Source: Fragum whitleyi (taxonomy: Eukaryota > Mollusca > Bivalvia > Cardiida > Cardiidae). From it: DNA of 64,000 bases. The stretch spans positions 63,617,610 to 63,681,609 of the forward strand of contig OX411547.1 in assembly GCA_948146395.1 (NCBI GenBank), given 5' to 3'. Under the pieces are notes generated by a model that made no database searches, was not told where the DNA came from, and saw only the letters and a program-made list of their open reading frames with translations. The position numbers and the translations under genes are program-made. Below, piece after piece: positions 45,240-56,721 of this stretch. Every line of letters starts with the position of its first letter. Position 1 is the first letter of the stretch.

Positions 45240-48200
45240 TCTTCGTGTAAAACTTTCTTTAGAACATTTTGCCAAATTCAAAAGAACGTTTCGATTTTCG
45301 GTATTCATTAAATTTATAAATCTCATCATGCTTGGGCGAGTGTAGTAGAATTTTTAAAAATTGGTTTTCTTAATATTGGAAAATAATGGACATACTAGCA
45401 AAAAGTGGAATTCATCTTTTATTTCATAAAATCACATGCCAAGCATATCCTTTGGTTTCTATCAATTCTATACAGACCATGCCTACCGGTTTCTATTCTG
45501 AGAGAGTGGGAAGACCATCTTAATTTAGAAATGTGCGAACGCCATTTTTTGGTAATTTGTCTAGGTAATAAGGTAAATTAAACGACTCTTTCAAATACTT
45601 AAAAGTACACAAAACTGCGCTGCTATTAATAAAATTATATTGCCTTTGTTGAAATTCATCTATTATTTTTTGTCTTAAAATCTGGTAAATTTTTGTGGTT
45701 TACACACTGAGGATTAGACCAATCATAACCAAATCCGCGATCGTTTAATAGCTTTTTAACGTTGCTACACCATTTAGTCCCACTATCACAAGTCAAATGG
45801 CACTTCATAGGAAGGTTTGATTATAGAATTATTTGAATTAAGTACTTTACCCAGAATTTAATTATTTTGCAAAATCTATTGATATATGGTGGGTTTTCCT
45901 AACTCGTGATAAACCGAGGCATTAGCTGTAGAACCTGTAATGTTTAATCATTTCCTACAAAATTTGAGATGAATTCTTTCTAGACAAACTGATTTACAAA
46001 ACCCAGCAATTTCACAAGAATACGATTATATGGATCCCACAAAAGCATCAAATAACTGTAATAAGGTAGTTGTCTCGAAGTCAAAGTTTAGAGTTTAACA
46101 AGTACCTTCAGCGCTTTGTCGGATAATGATTTATTATTAATATTGAAAGATCCCGTATAACTCAATGTTGTTCCAAGATATGGGAAACTATTGATAATCT
46201 CAATTTTTTGCTCGTTACAGTACCAAATTTCGTTATCTTCGAGAGCCCCCCGTTTTCTTAAATCCATAATTTTGGCTTTTTTATGTATTCCCTTTTTTGC
46301 CCAATTTATTACAATGATTTGAAAGTTGATCTAAAGTATTTTGTAAATCTACTGAGTCTTCGGGACCATATCGTCTGCAAAAAGAAGAAGTAAAAATTTC
46401 ATTTCATTAAAATCCAAACCTGAAGAAGAGCTTTTCTGCAAAAAAGGTTCAATGTGAAAAGAGAAAAAAAGGAGGGGAGATAATATTTCCCCTTGTTTTA
46501 ATCCAACGTGACTTTCCAAAACAAACTTTTTAACCTTCACAAAAGACTTTACTTTTAAATAAATGTCTTTAACAATCCTAAGTAGTTTACCAATGACACC
46601 TAAATTGAACAGTTTATATCAGAGGCCTTTTCTGTATACACTATCAAAAGCTTTTTTGAATCAATGAAGGCTGCGTATAGTCGTTTCTTCTGAAACAATG
46701 GGTTTTTTTGTATGAGGGATGAGGGAAAGGTGTACAAATGTAGCATCAGAAGTAGATCGTTTAGGTCTAAATCCGTACTAAGGGTCGGACAGGATATCGT
46801 TATTTTCACAGAGATTGCCTAACTTATGATTTAAGATAGAATTAAAAATCTTGGAAAAACAACTCACCAATGTTATTCCCCTATAATTCTTTAAGTCATT
46901 GGGGTCATTTTTCTTGTGTAACGGTACTATAATACCTTCTGACCACTGGTCGGGAAAATACCCAGAGTTAAAAATTACGTTAAAAGAATCAACAAGGTGT
47001 ATAGATATGATACCAAAAGTTTGAATAAAAAATTCATTCATCAAGCAATCGCTGCCCGTTGCTTTATAACGGTTTAATTTGTGTATGGCATACTCTATGT
47101 CCTGCGATGTTTCAAGCTCCTAAAAATTGCAGTAGGAAGAGTCAAAATCGTTATTTTCACAAAATGTTTCTGCCTCTGGTACATGGACACGAGCAACATC
47201 ATCGGTCAATTTAGAAGAAAAGTCATAAAATGCGTCAATAGACAACTCACATATAATTGGTTTCTTTTTGCAAAATAGATTCCAGAAATCTTTTGATTTA
47301 GAATTACGCCAGTTCTCAATGGATTTGTACTGCTTTCTGTTGAAACTAGATTTATGTTTGCGAACGACCCTTTTGTAATCCCGTTTTTTAAGCCAAATTA
47401 TCTCTATTTTCGATTGTTTAACAACGATTACATAGACTCAATGCGTTCAAATATTGACGTTTTGACTCTCTACATTCACTGTTAAACCATGGTGGTTTTT
47501 TTCGTGTTTCGGTAAATCTGGGTTGATTTGACACGATAACCTGCTTTGAAAACACATTATCAGAGACACTTCGGAAAACAGTACAGAAATCATTCAACAT
47601 GTTATTAACATTTCGTTATCATTATTATAGTCGTAATTAAAACAAATTCGATTAAATTCTTGCAGCTTACTTACTCGTATTAACTGTTTACGAAATTCTG
47701 AAGACCCCGCCTATATTATTGTAATAATAAATATCCTCCTATATAATATTAAATAAATCTGCGTTATGGACCTTATATGCAGGCGAATTTTCGCTCAATA
47801 TATAAACTTCACCTAAGTATATATCAGATTGTAAATGAAAAAAATCGTTTTACAGTTGCAACCAAACTACGGTATCAAAGTGATTCTTAATTAATTTTAT
47901 GCCATTTTTTAAATGTGATATGTAACAAACAACACCGCCACTGTTTCGGCGAGCATTCTTGTTATGAAATTTTCTATAACAATTCATTTGTCTGTAGCCA
48001 CGAAGATTAATGTCTGTGTTAATACTACACCAAGATTCATAAGAAATATAAATTCATATGCGCTTAAATATTTCACAAACTCGAGATTTTGTCGCTTTTC
48101 TCTAGTTAGTCCATTGCAGTTCCAAGAAAGAACACTTGGAACTCTCCCGTGCATTCCTAATCACTGCCCGCACTGTTTTTCCTCGCTTACCGTTAATATA

Positions 48201-49110
48201 TAGTTTGTCATAACTCAGCCTCGCTAAATGGTCGGACTAAATCGCATCTTTCATATGTGGCACGAGGGCTTTTTGTTTCTCAGTGATCTCACGGGGAAAT
48301 TGTTCGAATAAAAAAAAAATCCTTTTTATTTATATGACGGGCCTGTTTTCTAACTGTTTCTCTGTTATTGAAATAAGAAAATTTCGCAACTTTGTGGCGT
48401 TGACCAAATTATCACTAGTTGATCCATTTCTGTGCATTCGCTCGACGTGAATACTTTTACCTAGATCCTCAGCAACTTTAAATTTGTCAACCATGAAACC
48501 ACGCAAAATTGACTCTGTTTCCTCGGGGTTTTTGTCATACTTTTCCGGAATGTTTCCAAACATGAGATTGTTTCGCATGGTTTGCGACTGAATATAGAGC
48601 AAATTATCTTTCAGCCTCGTATTGTCCTTTTCTTTTGATGAAATTTTCTCCTTGGCCAAACGGCAAACCTAATGAAAAATTTAAACTGTGCGTTTTGTCG
48701 GATAAATCTGCTATCTTTTTGTCAGAATCTGTCTTGGTGGTATGGGTAAATGACCACATCTTTTTGAGTTCAGATTCAAAACACATACCTTTGTTTCTAA
48801 AGTATCTAATTTCTCCAGTTTAACATTAATCGAAGTGAGTTTTAAGCCCAACTTTTTAGGTAATCCAACACTGAATTTTTTGCTCTACACTTAAAACCTT
48901 GTGTGAAGAAGACAGCTCATCCTTTTGTACAAGATTTTTATTCTTCGATAACTTTGATGGCGAAGCAGGTGGTTATGATCCTCGTCAAGCAGCCTTGATC
49001 GTATAATTCTTAATGATTCACTCACAGATAAATCAGTAACATTAGATTGTTTGAGTTCGCATCTCTGCTTTCCAGTGATCCGCCATTATGCGCCGTTTTT
49101 TGAATTTTTA
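45240..49110 (-). pseudogene. near full-length dead LINE with ORF1 and ORF2
   Basis: On the minus strand, top to bottom: ORF1 from about 49100 (MADHWKAEM start candidate; SLRIIRSRLLDED) to 48330, with a coiled coil and an RRM-like part (SQTMRNNLMFGNIPE, then VERMHR), as in L1-type ORF1 proteins. Next an AP endonuclease start near 48100-48140 (degenerate LSWNCNGL) and GGVVCYI near 47930. The RT follows: GYFPDQWSEGIIVPLHKK and LKNYRGITLVSCFSKIFNS (46880-46975), VGLKQGEILSPLLF (near 46490) and the catalytic LLLFADDM (near 46375). The C-terminal region has CDSGTKWCSNVKKLL (45790-45745) and YYLDKLPKN, ending near 45240. Stops and frameshifts occur throughout. The clade is uncertain; an L1/Tx1-like layout fits best. 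Confidence 0.8.
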
Positions 49111-49887
49111 AAATTCCATTGTTGTCTTTCTCCTGACTTTTTTTTCCTTTTTACCCATTACAATACAAATCCCTATAGGTTATTTAGACATGGTCACAAG
49201 AAGAAACCGTTTTATTTGATTTTTTTAATAGATTCCTTCCAAACTGTTGATTAATTTTGTTTAAAATATTTTCAAACGCGATCGACAAAAACATCGACCA
49301 TTTGCCTACATTGTCACGTGTGACAGCTACAGGAGACGTTTCAAATTCTCCGAGTGCCATCCTTCGGAAACTCTCTCTTTTCTCAATAGATAAGAAAAAA
49401 CATTTTAAACCATTCAAAAAAGAGGATATTTGCTTATATTTGAAGACCCTTTACTATATTTTATCCTTTTAACATCTAGGTTAGTTTTTCCAATGGTCGA
49501 GTAGAACGTTGGATTTTTTTACATCTCAGTCATAGCAAACCCTTGTAAGTTTAGTATTTTTGTCAACAATAAATAGGTTGAGACGTGTTTAAAATGTTAT
49601 TCATTTCCTTCGGGAAGTTTCGAAGTTATAGTAAAAATCTACGTAATTTTTTATTCACCCTCTCGCACATTGCTGCATTGAGTTTACACGTGTTTCTAAA
49701 ACCTTCTTAGTTCGTTTTTATTTGTTTCAAAATAAGTTTCTCTAAATGTCCACAAGATATGATGGTAGGGCTATACACCATCTACATGCTTAGTTTTTCG
49801 ATTATAACGAAGCCTGAAAATGTCTTCCATCATAATTATTAATTATTTAGTGTTTATTTGACAATTAAAAATAACTTAATTCTTCCT
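49111..49887. other. no gene; repeat scrap
   Basis: Near 49620-49670 a piece (TCTACGTAATTTTTTATTCA) matches the dispersed repeat at 14950-15260. The two complementary frames at 49184-49472 have no recognised domain. Confidence 0.35.
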
Positions 49888-50753
49888 TTTTAGCTCACTA
49901 GAGCACATTGTGATCGTTGGAAGACCGTCATTCGTCGTCAGACATCAACAATTTAAGTGTTTAAACTCTAGAGGCCAAAAAAATAGACCAATCATCATGA
50001 AACTTTATCAGAATGTTCTCCATGTCACAAGGATTAACCCTTTTGAGAATGGGAAGGATCCGTGCCAAATCCCGGGAAAAGGGGCCTAAAAGATAATTTT
50101 CTTGTTTACACTCTATATGCCACAAATATGGTCCAATCATCAAGGATGAACCCTTTTTGATAATGTGAAAGATCCGTGCCATATCATGGAAAAGGGGCCT
50201 TAAAGACAATTCTCTTGTTAACACTATAGAGGCCACAAACATAGTCCAATCATCACGAAACTTTGTCAGAAAGTTCTGCAGGTTACAAGGCTGAACCCTA
50301 TGAAAATGGGAAGGATCCATGCCATATCACGGGAAAAGGGGCCAAAAAGACAATTTTCTTGTTAACTGTATAGAGGCCACAAATATGGTCAAATCATCAC
50401 GAGTTTGGTCAGAATGTTTGTCAGGTCACAAGGATAAACCCATTTGAAAATGAGAAGGATCCATGCTCTATCGCAGAAAAAGGGGCCTTACATACAATTT
50501 TCTTGTTTACACTATAGAGGCTCCAAATATGACCCAATCTTCACGACACTTGATCAGAATATTTGTCAGGTCACAAGGATGAAAATGTGAAGGATCCATG
50601 CCATATCAATGGAAAAGGAGCCTTAATCACAATTTTCTTGTTTACACTTTAACAAATCATAAATTATGACTTTTGCTGGAAAATTTGATAATTATTAATT
50701 ATGACAAAGAAACGAAGGTGAGCGATAAAGGACCATCATGGTCCTCTTGTTTC
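49888..50753 (-). mobile_element. tandem-core element, 145-bp type, inverted
   Basis: The plus-strand start is CTTTTTAGCTCACTAGAGCAC with GTCGTCAGACATCAAC. About five monomers follow with TCTTGTTTACACTCTA or TCTTGTTAACACTA, GAGGCCACAAA, CCAATCATCACGAAACTTTG and AAGGATCC.TGCCATATCA. It ends with the inverted head GAAGGTGAGCGATAAAGGAC and CATCATGGTCCTCTTGTTT (hairpin GGACCATCATGGTCC). The 119-codon frame here is a core reading. Confidence 0.85.
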
Positions 50754-51027
50754 TAATATATTATTGCTAAAGGAATCTCAAAAAAAAGAAAACTGTTGTT
50801 AAAAGTAAGTTAAGAGTATATTTATATCCAAATCAGAAGTAAGACTTGCTATTTTTATATAGTCAATTTGTGTGAAAGTAAAAAATCTAATGCCAATAGA
50901 GATTTCTTTAAATGTAAAGAAATCTTTTCATGAGACGAATTGATTACGCATGCCACCAGTACGTAACAATCGAAATAGCTTTAACGATTACCCGATTTTC
51001 TTTTCAATTCAATATAAGATCAATAAG
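50754..51027. other. no gene seen
   Basis: Short AT-rich spacer ending in tandem CAATTCAATA/GATCAATAA words that include the SINE target site. Confidence 0.4.
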
Positions 51028-51039
51028 ATCAATTCAATA

Positions 51040-51254
51040 TTGTGGTGTCCGTGGTCTAGAGGTAGAGCGTCGGCCTCTTGATCCAAAGGTCCTGAGTTCG
51101 ATTCCCGGGAGCGGTTATCGATTTTAGTTCTTTCATTGGCCCACACATTCGGCGCAAGTACGGGTGAATTTTCCAGGAAGCAGAATCGAGAGGGATTAAT
51201 CTAAGTTGTAAGAACTTGTTTCCCAATCGATGTAAAATAAATAGGTTTAAACCA
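51040..51254 (+). mobile_element. SINE of a second family with perfect TSD
   Basis: About 215 bp bounded by a perfect 12-bp duplication ATCAATTCAATA (51028-51039 and 51255-51266). The head carries box A (TGGTCTAGAGG, matching TRGYNNARNGG) and box B (AGTTCGATTCC, one change from GGTTCGANTCC). It is not a working tRNA: the anticodon stem GGCCT/AGGTC closes a 10-base loop and the acceptor ends do not pair. The body has CGGCGCAAGTACGGGTGAA and the 3' end AAATAAATAGGTTTAAACC. The minus-strand frame over it is a shadow. The clean duplication indicates a rather recent insertion. Confidence 0.9.
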
Positions 51255-51413
51255 ATCAATTCAATAGACTGACAATAGCAAAAGAAGAATCATTATTTAG
51301 TGCATATTTATCCTAATGAAGTTATACAGGGCTGTTTCGTCCAGTTAGGTTGATGAAATAATGTAGTTTTAGTAATCCCCCAATGCGATTGAATACAGTA
51401 GGCCTACAAACTG

Positions 51414-51597
51414 CATACACTCAAAACTGCTTAAAGCAAACACCCGACATTCAAAATGTGCTTGCTTTATACAGTTGCTTGCTTTATACAGGTCCATTTC
51501 AGTGCAATTGGTTTATTTGTTAACTCAGTGGCGACTTAATTGTGACAGATTGCTTGCTAAATACAGGTTGCTACTTAGACAGGTTTGACTGCAGCTG
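51414..51597. mobile_element. MITE-like element, short copy
   Basis: Same family as 36600-36970. The right end reads GCTACTTAGACAGGTTTGAC followed by TGCAGC; the left end is a worn ACTCAAAACTGCTTAAAGCA. The middle shares ACATTCAAAATGTGCTTGCT and TTTCAGTGCAATTGGTT. Confidence 0.6.
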
Positions 51598-51959
51598 TAA
51601 CTTTTTTGTGAAAAAAAAATCTATTCTGTGAAAACACGGGATTGAAAAAAGCCAAAAATTAATCTTACAATATAGTATGAATCAAACACAAGAGGATACT
51701 TGTAAGACTCTATGTTAAATGAACTGCCTCCAACTCATCCTCCAAGCGCTCGCCGTGCAGATTTCAAATAATTTTCTAGCGTACAACCTATGCAGAACGC
51801 ACCGCAATCGGTTTCAATAAACAGCAGGTTGCTAAGTTATACAAAAGTTTGAGATCACGGTGAGAGTTTTGACATTGCTCTAGTATGAATTGAATATTTC
51901 AAGTTTACTTTTGGTACGTTCTAGCTGCATACCAAATTTAAAGCGCTGAAGTTATTAAG

Positions 51960-53973
51960 AAACAAGAGGACCGTTGGCCCTGGGTCGCTCACCTGAGAAA
52001 AAAGGTTCATTACCTAGGTATGTCCATGCAACCACAGAAAAAGAGATTTTCACTTATTCAATCAGATAACATTTGAAATAATCATTCCCCCCCCCCTGCT
52101 CCTCCCCTGGACATTATTTATTTAAGCTTTTTCCATAAAAGGTCTGTGATCAGCTAATCTATGCCAGATATACAGGCTGAGTCTGAGACTTTTAAAGTTT
52201 TCTTTAATGAGTTGATCAATCCATGTCAAATATAAAGGCTGCAGGGATTCAAAATTCTCAACAAAGCACTCCCCCCTCCCCCAAGATGCTCTGCTCCTGG
52301 TGAATCTACAGACATGATATTCGCTAATTCAATATATGTCCATATGCTGATCATCCACACCAATTTTCAAGGCTGTTGGACTCCTGGCTCATTAGAAGAA
52401 GTTTAAAGATTTCAAAAATGATCCAAAGTACTACCCCCTCCCCAGGACACTAAGCTTCTGGTGACCCTACAGTCATGATTTTAGCTATTTTTATTAAAGT
52501 CAAAATATAAATCACCCATGACCATTTTCAAGTCTGTAGGGTTCCTGATTCAGGAGAAGAATAAGGTTAAAGATTTCAAAATTGATCCAAAGTACTACAC
52601 CCTGCCCCCTAATGCTCCGCATCTGGTGGCCCTACATTTATGATTTTAGCTATTTTATTTTAGATCCATATGCTTATCATCCATGCAAATATTGCAGTCT
52701 GTAGGGCTCCTGGTTCATTAGAAGATGAAGATTAAAGTTACAAAATTTTCACAAAAGTACTACCCCCTCCCCCCTGGTGCTCCGCACCTGTTGGCTTTAC
52801 AGTCATGATTTTAGCTATTTTTGTAAAGGTCTATGAGCTGATGCTCCATGCCAATTTTTAAGTCAGTAGGGCATGTGGTTCAGAAGAAGAAAAAGGTTAA
52901 ATGTTACAAAATTTTCACAAAAGTACTACCCTCTTCCCCCTGGTGCTCCGCACCTGGTGAATCTACAGTCACGATTTTAGCTATTTTTATAAAGGTCCAT
53001 ATGCTGATCATACATGCCAATATTCAAATCTGTAGGACTCCTGGTTCAGAAGAAGAAAAAGGTTAAAGATTACAAAATTTTCATCAAAGTACAACCCCCT
53101 CCCCCTTGGTGCTCCGTACCTGGTGGCCCTACAAATAAGATTTTAGCTATTTATAGTAAGGTCTATGAGATGATCCACAATGCTAATTTTCATGTCTGTA
53201 GGGCTTGTAGTTCAGAAGAAAAAGAAGGTTAAAGATTACAAAATTTTCACAAAAGTACTACTCTGTCCCCCCTGGTGCTACGCACCTGGTGAATCTACAG
53301 TCATGATTTTAGGTGTTTTTATAAAGGTCCATATGCTGATCATCCATGCTAATATTCAAATCTGTAGGTCTCCTGGTTCAGAAGAAGAAAAAGGTTAAAG
53401 ATTACAAAATTTTCATCAAAGTACTACCCCCTCCCCCTGGTGCTCCGCACCTGGTGGCCCTACAGATAAGATTTTAGCTATTTTTATTAAGGTCTTTGAG
53501 GTGATCATACAAGCAAAATTTTAAGGCTGTAGGCCTTCATGATCAGAAGAAGATGAAGGTTAAAGATCACAAAATTTACCCAAAGAACTACCCCCTCCCC
53601 CCTGGTGCTCCGCACCTGGTGGCCCAACAGATATGACTTGAGCTATTTTTATTAAGGTCTATGAGCTGATCACCCATGCCAAATTTTAAGGCTGTAGGGC
53701 TGCTGGTTGAGAAGAAGAAGAGTTTTAAAGATTTTCTTAAATTTTTAACTTTGGTTGCCATAGCAACCAGAGTTTTTCACCGATTCCAATTCTTTTAGCA
53801 ATTCTTAAAGGGGCCCACCTAAGGAACATTTCTGCCAAGTTTGGTTAAAATTGGCCGAGTAGTTTAGGAGGAGATGTCGTTTAAAGAAATTGTTGACGGA
53901 CGACGCACGGACGCCGGACAAAAGGTGATCACAATAGCTCACTTGAGCACGTTGTGCTCAGGTGAGCTAAAAA
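51960..53973 (+). mobile_element. tandem-core element, 166-bp monomer type
   Basis: Head AACAAGAGGACCGTTGGCCC then TGGGTCGCTCACCTGAG. About nine monomers each carry CCCTGGTGCTCCGCACCTGG, CTACAGTCATGATTTTAGC, TATTTTTAT.AAGGTC and CTGGTTCAGAAGAAGA. The period is 166 bp: three 72-codon frames begin at 52848, 53014 and 53180. The 3' module is AAAGGGGCCCACCTAAGGAA, CATTTCTGCCAAGTTTGG, GGAGGAGATGTCGTTTAAAG, GACGGACGACGCACGGACGC and hairpin GAGCACGTTGTGCTC then AGGTGAGCTAAAAA. At 2 kb it is the largest copy. Confidence 0.9.
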
Positions 53974-55258
53974 TGACAGATAGATGGACAGACAAACCGA
54001 CATGTCTATATTGTAAAACAAAAAAAACTTAGCTAGGTTCAATACAGGCCTTCATATCTTAACTGATATTAGACCATGCATGTCCAAATTCTAGTCTATG
54101 TTTAACCACATTCTCAGCGCTTCTCTTTACCTCTGTTTTTATAATTCTCATCCAAAAATATAACTTTGCTACCCTTCAATGCATTTAATATGTATCAACG
54201 AATTATGTTTCTTTTCATTTTGAGACGAACCCTTTAAGTCTGAAGTCAGGAATTAAATGTCTAAGTCCAACTCAGTGGATAATCTCTTGTAGTTGAATGG
54301 GAATTTATTAAGAGTGACCCTATGCTCATTTTGCCTTGATCACTTGTTCTGATGTATGTTTTCATCAATATTCTATTCACCTCGGACACGTATGACTTTC
54401 TCGCAAAATGTTCATGTATAGGATACTCGCATAACTGTTTGATATGAAATACACAAAAAAGTTATTTTCGAAATTGGAATTCTTTTTTAGCAAAAGTGTC
54501 AAAGTTGCTATATATAGAGGTATTTTGATAAAATTTGTTTATTTATTCAGATTTAGAAGGTATTATATAACTTTGGGTTTTAGAAGCAAAATAAGTAAGC
54601 TATTTCTATCTAGCTATCGTAATGTCTAACTTTGTTATCATTCCTGCAACATGAACGGCAAATATTCGCAAGAGACGGTTGCATTGTTTGTTGTCGACAT
54701 TCAGAAGGGAGTTGTAATGAACTATTGCATAATGCGTTTTTCTGTCGATTCAATACATAAAGAGATGAAATTTTCACCATTATAAATATTTTTATTAGGA
54801 TACACTTTAAAGGAAATCAAACAAGGGAAGAAAAGTGCTAAAAAGGTACCTTTATACATAGAGTCTTAAAATCTAAAATAAGAAAAGTTAAACAAGGTAA
54901 AATTATATTGTACTGAATTTTTCCTTGACGTTATCAAACTGCCAATGAAAGTTAAAAATAACTGCTCATCATAAAATGAACATACAGAATTATTAATCAA
55001 AACAGGTAAATTTATAAACCCAAACGCTGCACCTTCCCGGTATGACATAAACACCATTGCAACATTTCATATTCGTGAGTTAAACTCTTTCAAAGATATC
55101 CTGTGGACCAAAAGACAAGACAAACGGACGCTCTATCATTTCGACAAATAGAATTATGAAATAATATTTATTATATATTAAAATTATCTATCCTTTCACT
55201 AGCTATAAAGTTGCCTGATCAGAAAGGGTATGATAAACTTGTTAATATCAGGTCACTT

Positions 55259-55299
55259 GATCACGTGACAACTATATCATGACACTTGGTCACGTGACC
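55259..55299. promoter_or_regulatory. paired TCACGTGA palindromes
   Basis: GATCACGTGAC at 55259-55269 and the perfect 12-base palindrome GGTCACGTGACC at 55288-55299, within a local near-duplication (GGTCACTTGATCACGTGAC / GACACTTGGTCACGTGACC). CACGTG E-boxes with this context are typical bHLH-zip sites (MITF/TFE/USF type). A TGACGTAG (55446) and CTATAAAA (55470) follow within 200 bp. No gene start is identified nearby. Confidence 0.35.
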
Positions 55300-56131
55300 T
55301 GCCGGATCTTCTTTTGTGTGTGTTTGGTTGTTAATAAACAGTCATCCCTTACATATTTTTTTCATTTACATTTGCGTGTCGATTTCTATAAGAAATATTT
55401 CACTCGATTCCTATATTTTATAAATTCAATCGCGACAACATTGATGACGTAGTATATGACTGACGACGTTATCTATAAAATTGTGACGAAGCTAAACTTG
55501 CGTGTAAATAATCAACTTTGAAAATGTGGTGGCATATTTCTGTCACGAGATAGCAGTATCGTGATAGTTTTAGAAATATTAGGATAAATAAAGTTACCAG
55601 GAAATTTCATCTTGACCATAATTATTTTCTTGATACAATTATTGTGAATTGATAACTTCTATCTCACATTTTTAGACGATAAGTGCCCACTACTGACAAA
55701 AAGAAAAAGTTCTTGCGATAGAAATTCCAGCTTATATATTTAAAAAAACCCGTTCAGATGACTTTGTTTTCCTGTATTTTAATACTGAAAAACACTCATA
55801 GCCGAATGGTAAATCGAAATAAATCTGGAAGGCTTTGCGTAAAAAAAGTCACAGCGATCGTCTGTTTTTAGTTAACGATATTTTCATCTTGATGTCAGTA
55901 GTGGGCAAAGTAGTAAAAAAATATAGATACATAGTACAAATACCACGATAGAATAATTGAGAAAATTTCAACTTGCGAGATCAAATTTCCTGGACACTTA
56001 ATGGCACCGTGATACTGGTAAAAGTACCTAAAATGAGGATCATGACTTTTACACCTCTGAAATACTATAAAAAAGATGTCCGAAAATTGATAATATACAA
56101 TGTAGAATTATTTTTTATTCACAACACTTTT

Positions 56132-56133
<2 letters not shown>

Positions 56134-56164
<31 letters not shown>
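56134..56164. repeat. (AT)n microsatellite
   Basis: About 15 uninterrupted AT dinucleotides. Confidence 0.95.
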
Positions 56165-56167
<3 letters not shown>

Positions 56168-56721
56168 CCAAGGCATTTCATAGATATGATATGACGAAAA
56201 AATGGCTAACAAAATTCAAATTTGACAAAAAAAAACCAAAACAACGCAATAACAATACGAAAAGAAATTGAGAGTCTGAGTCGCTCTACTGATACCGAGA
56301 GCCCATAGTAGCGTATATGATATAAGAATGTTACATGAGGATTTAGAGAACAATTCACCTATTTAAATCTGGTCAAAGGTTAAGGACGAGGTCATAAATA
56401 GTTAAAATCAGCGAACATGGTACAAGTAAGATCTGAGTAGGTTATTAATACACTGGCATCTGAAAGAATATCAATTGGAGTAAGATTGATGGGAAGAGGC
56501 CCAAGGCACATTTGAGGACTAAGGAAGCAATCATTTACAAATATGTTTGTCAAATCTTTTTGAAGTAGCACGCATGTTAACGTAACGGCATATTGTTCAA
56601 CTCGATGTTTGTATTAAAGCCAATCGTCTTTGAACGTTTATCTTTGCAACAATATGGTCCTTAAACAAATTATTCGACTGCCAACCTTTCCTTTTGATCA
56701 ACGCATTCCTATAATTATATA

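Larger units (their letters stand above)
53974..56721. other. long stretch with no convincing gene
   Basis: AT-rich. Holds a pair of E-box palindromes (55261-55299) and an (AT)n run (56134-56164). Frames at 54444-54629 and 54866-55057 show no domain. Confidence 0.35.

Noticed and set aside
51040..51115. Functional tRNA gene
   Set aside because: The anticodon loop would have ten bases, the acceptor stem does not pair, and 12-bp target duplications bound a longer SINE.
52848..53398. Three near-identical 72-codon frames as a small gene family
   Set aside because: They repeat every 166 bp, in step with the tandem core, each in another frame; they are readings of the repeat.
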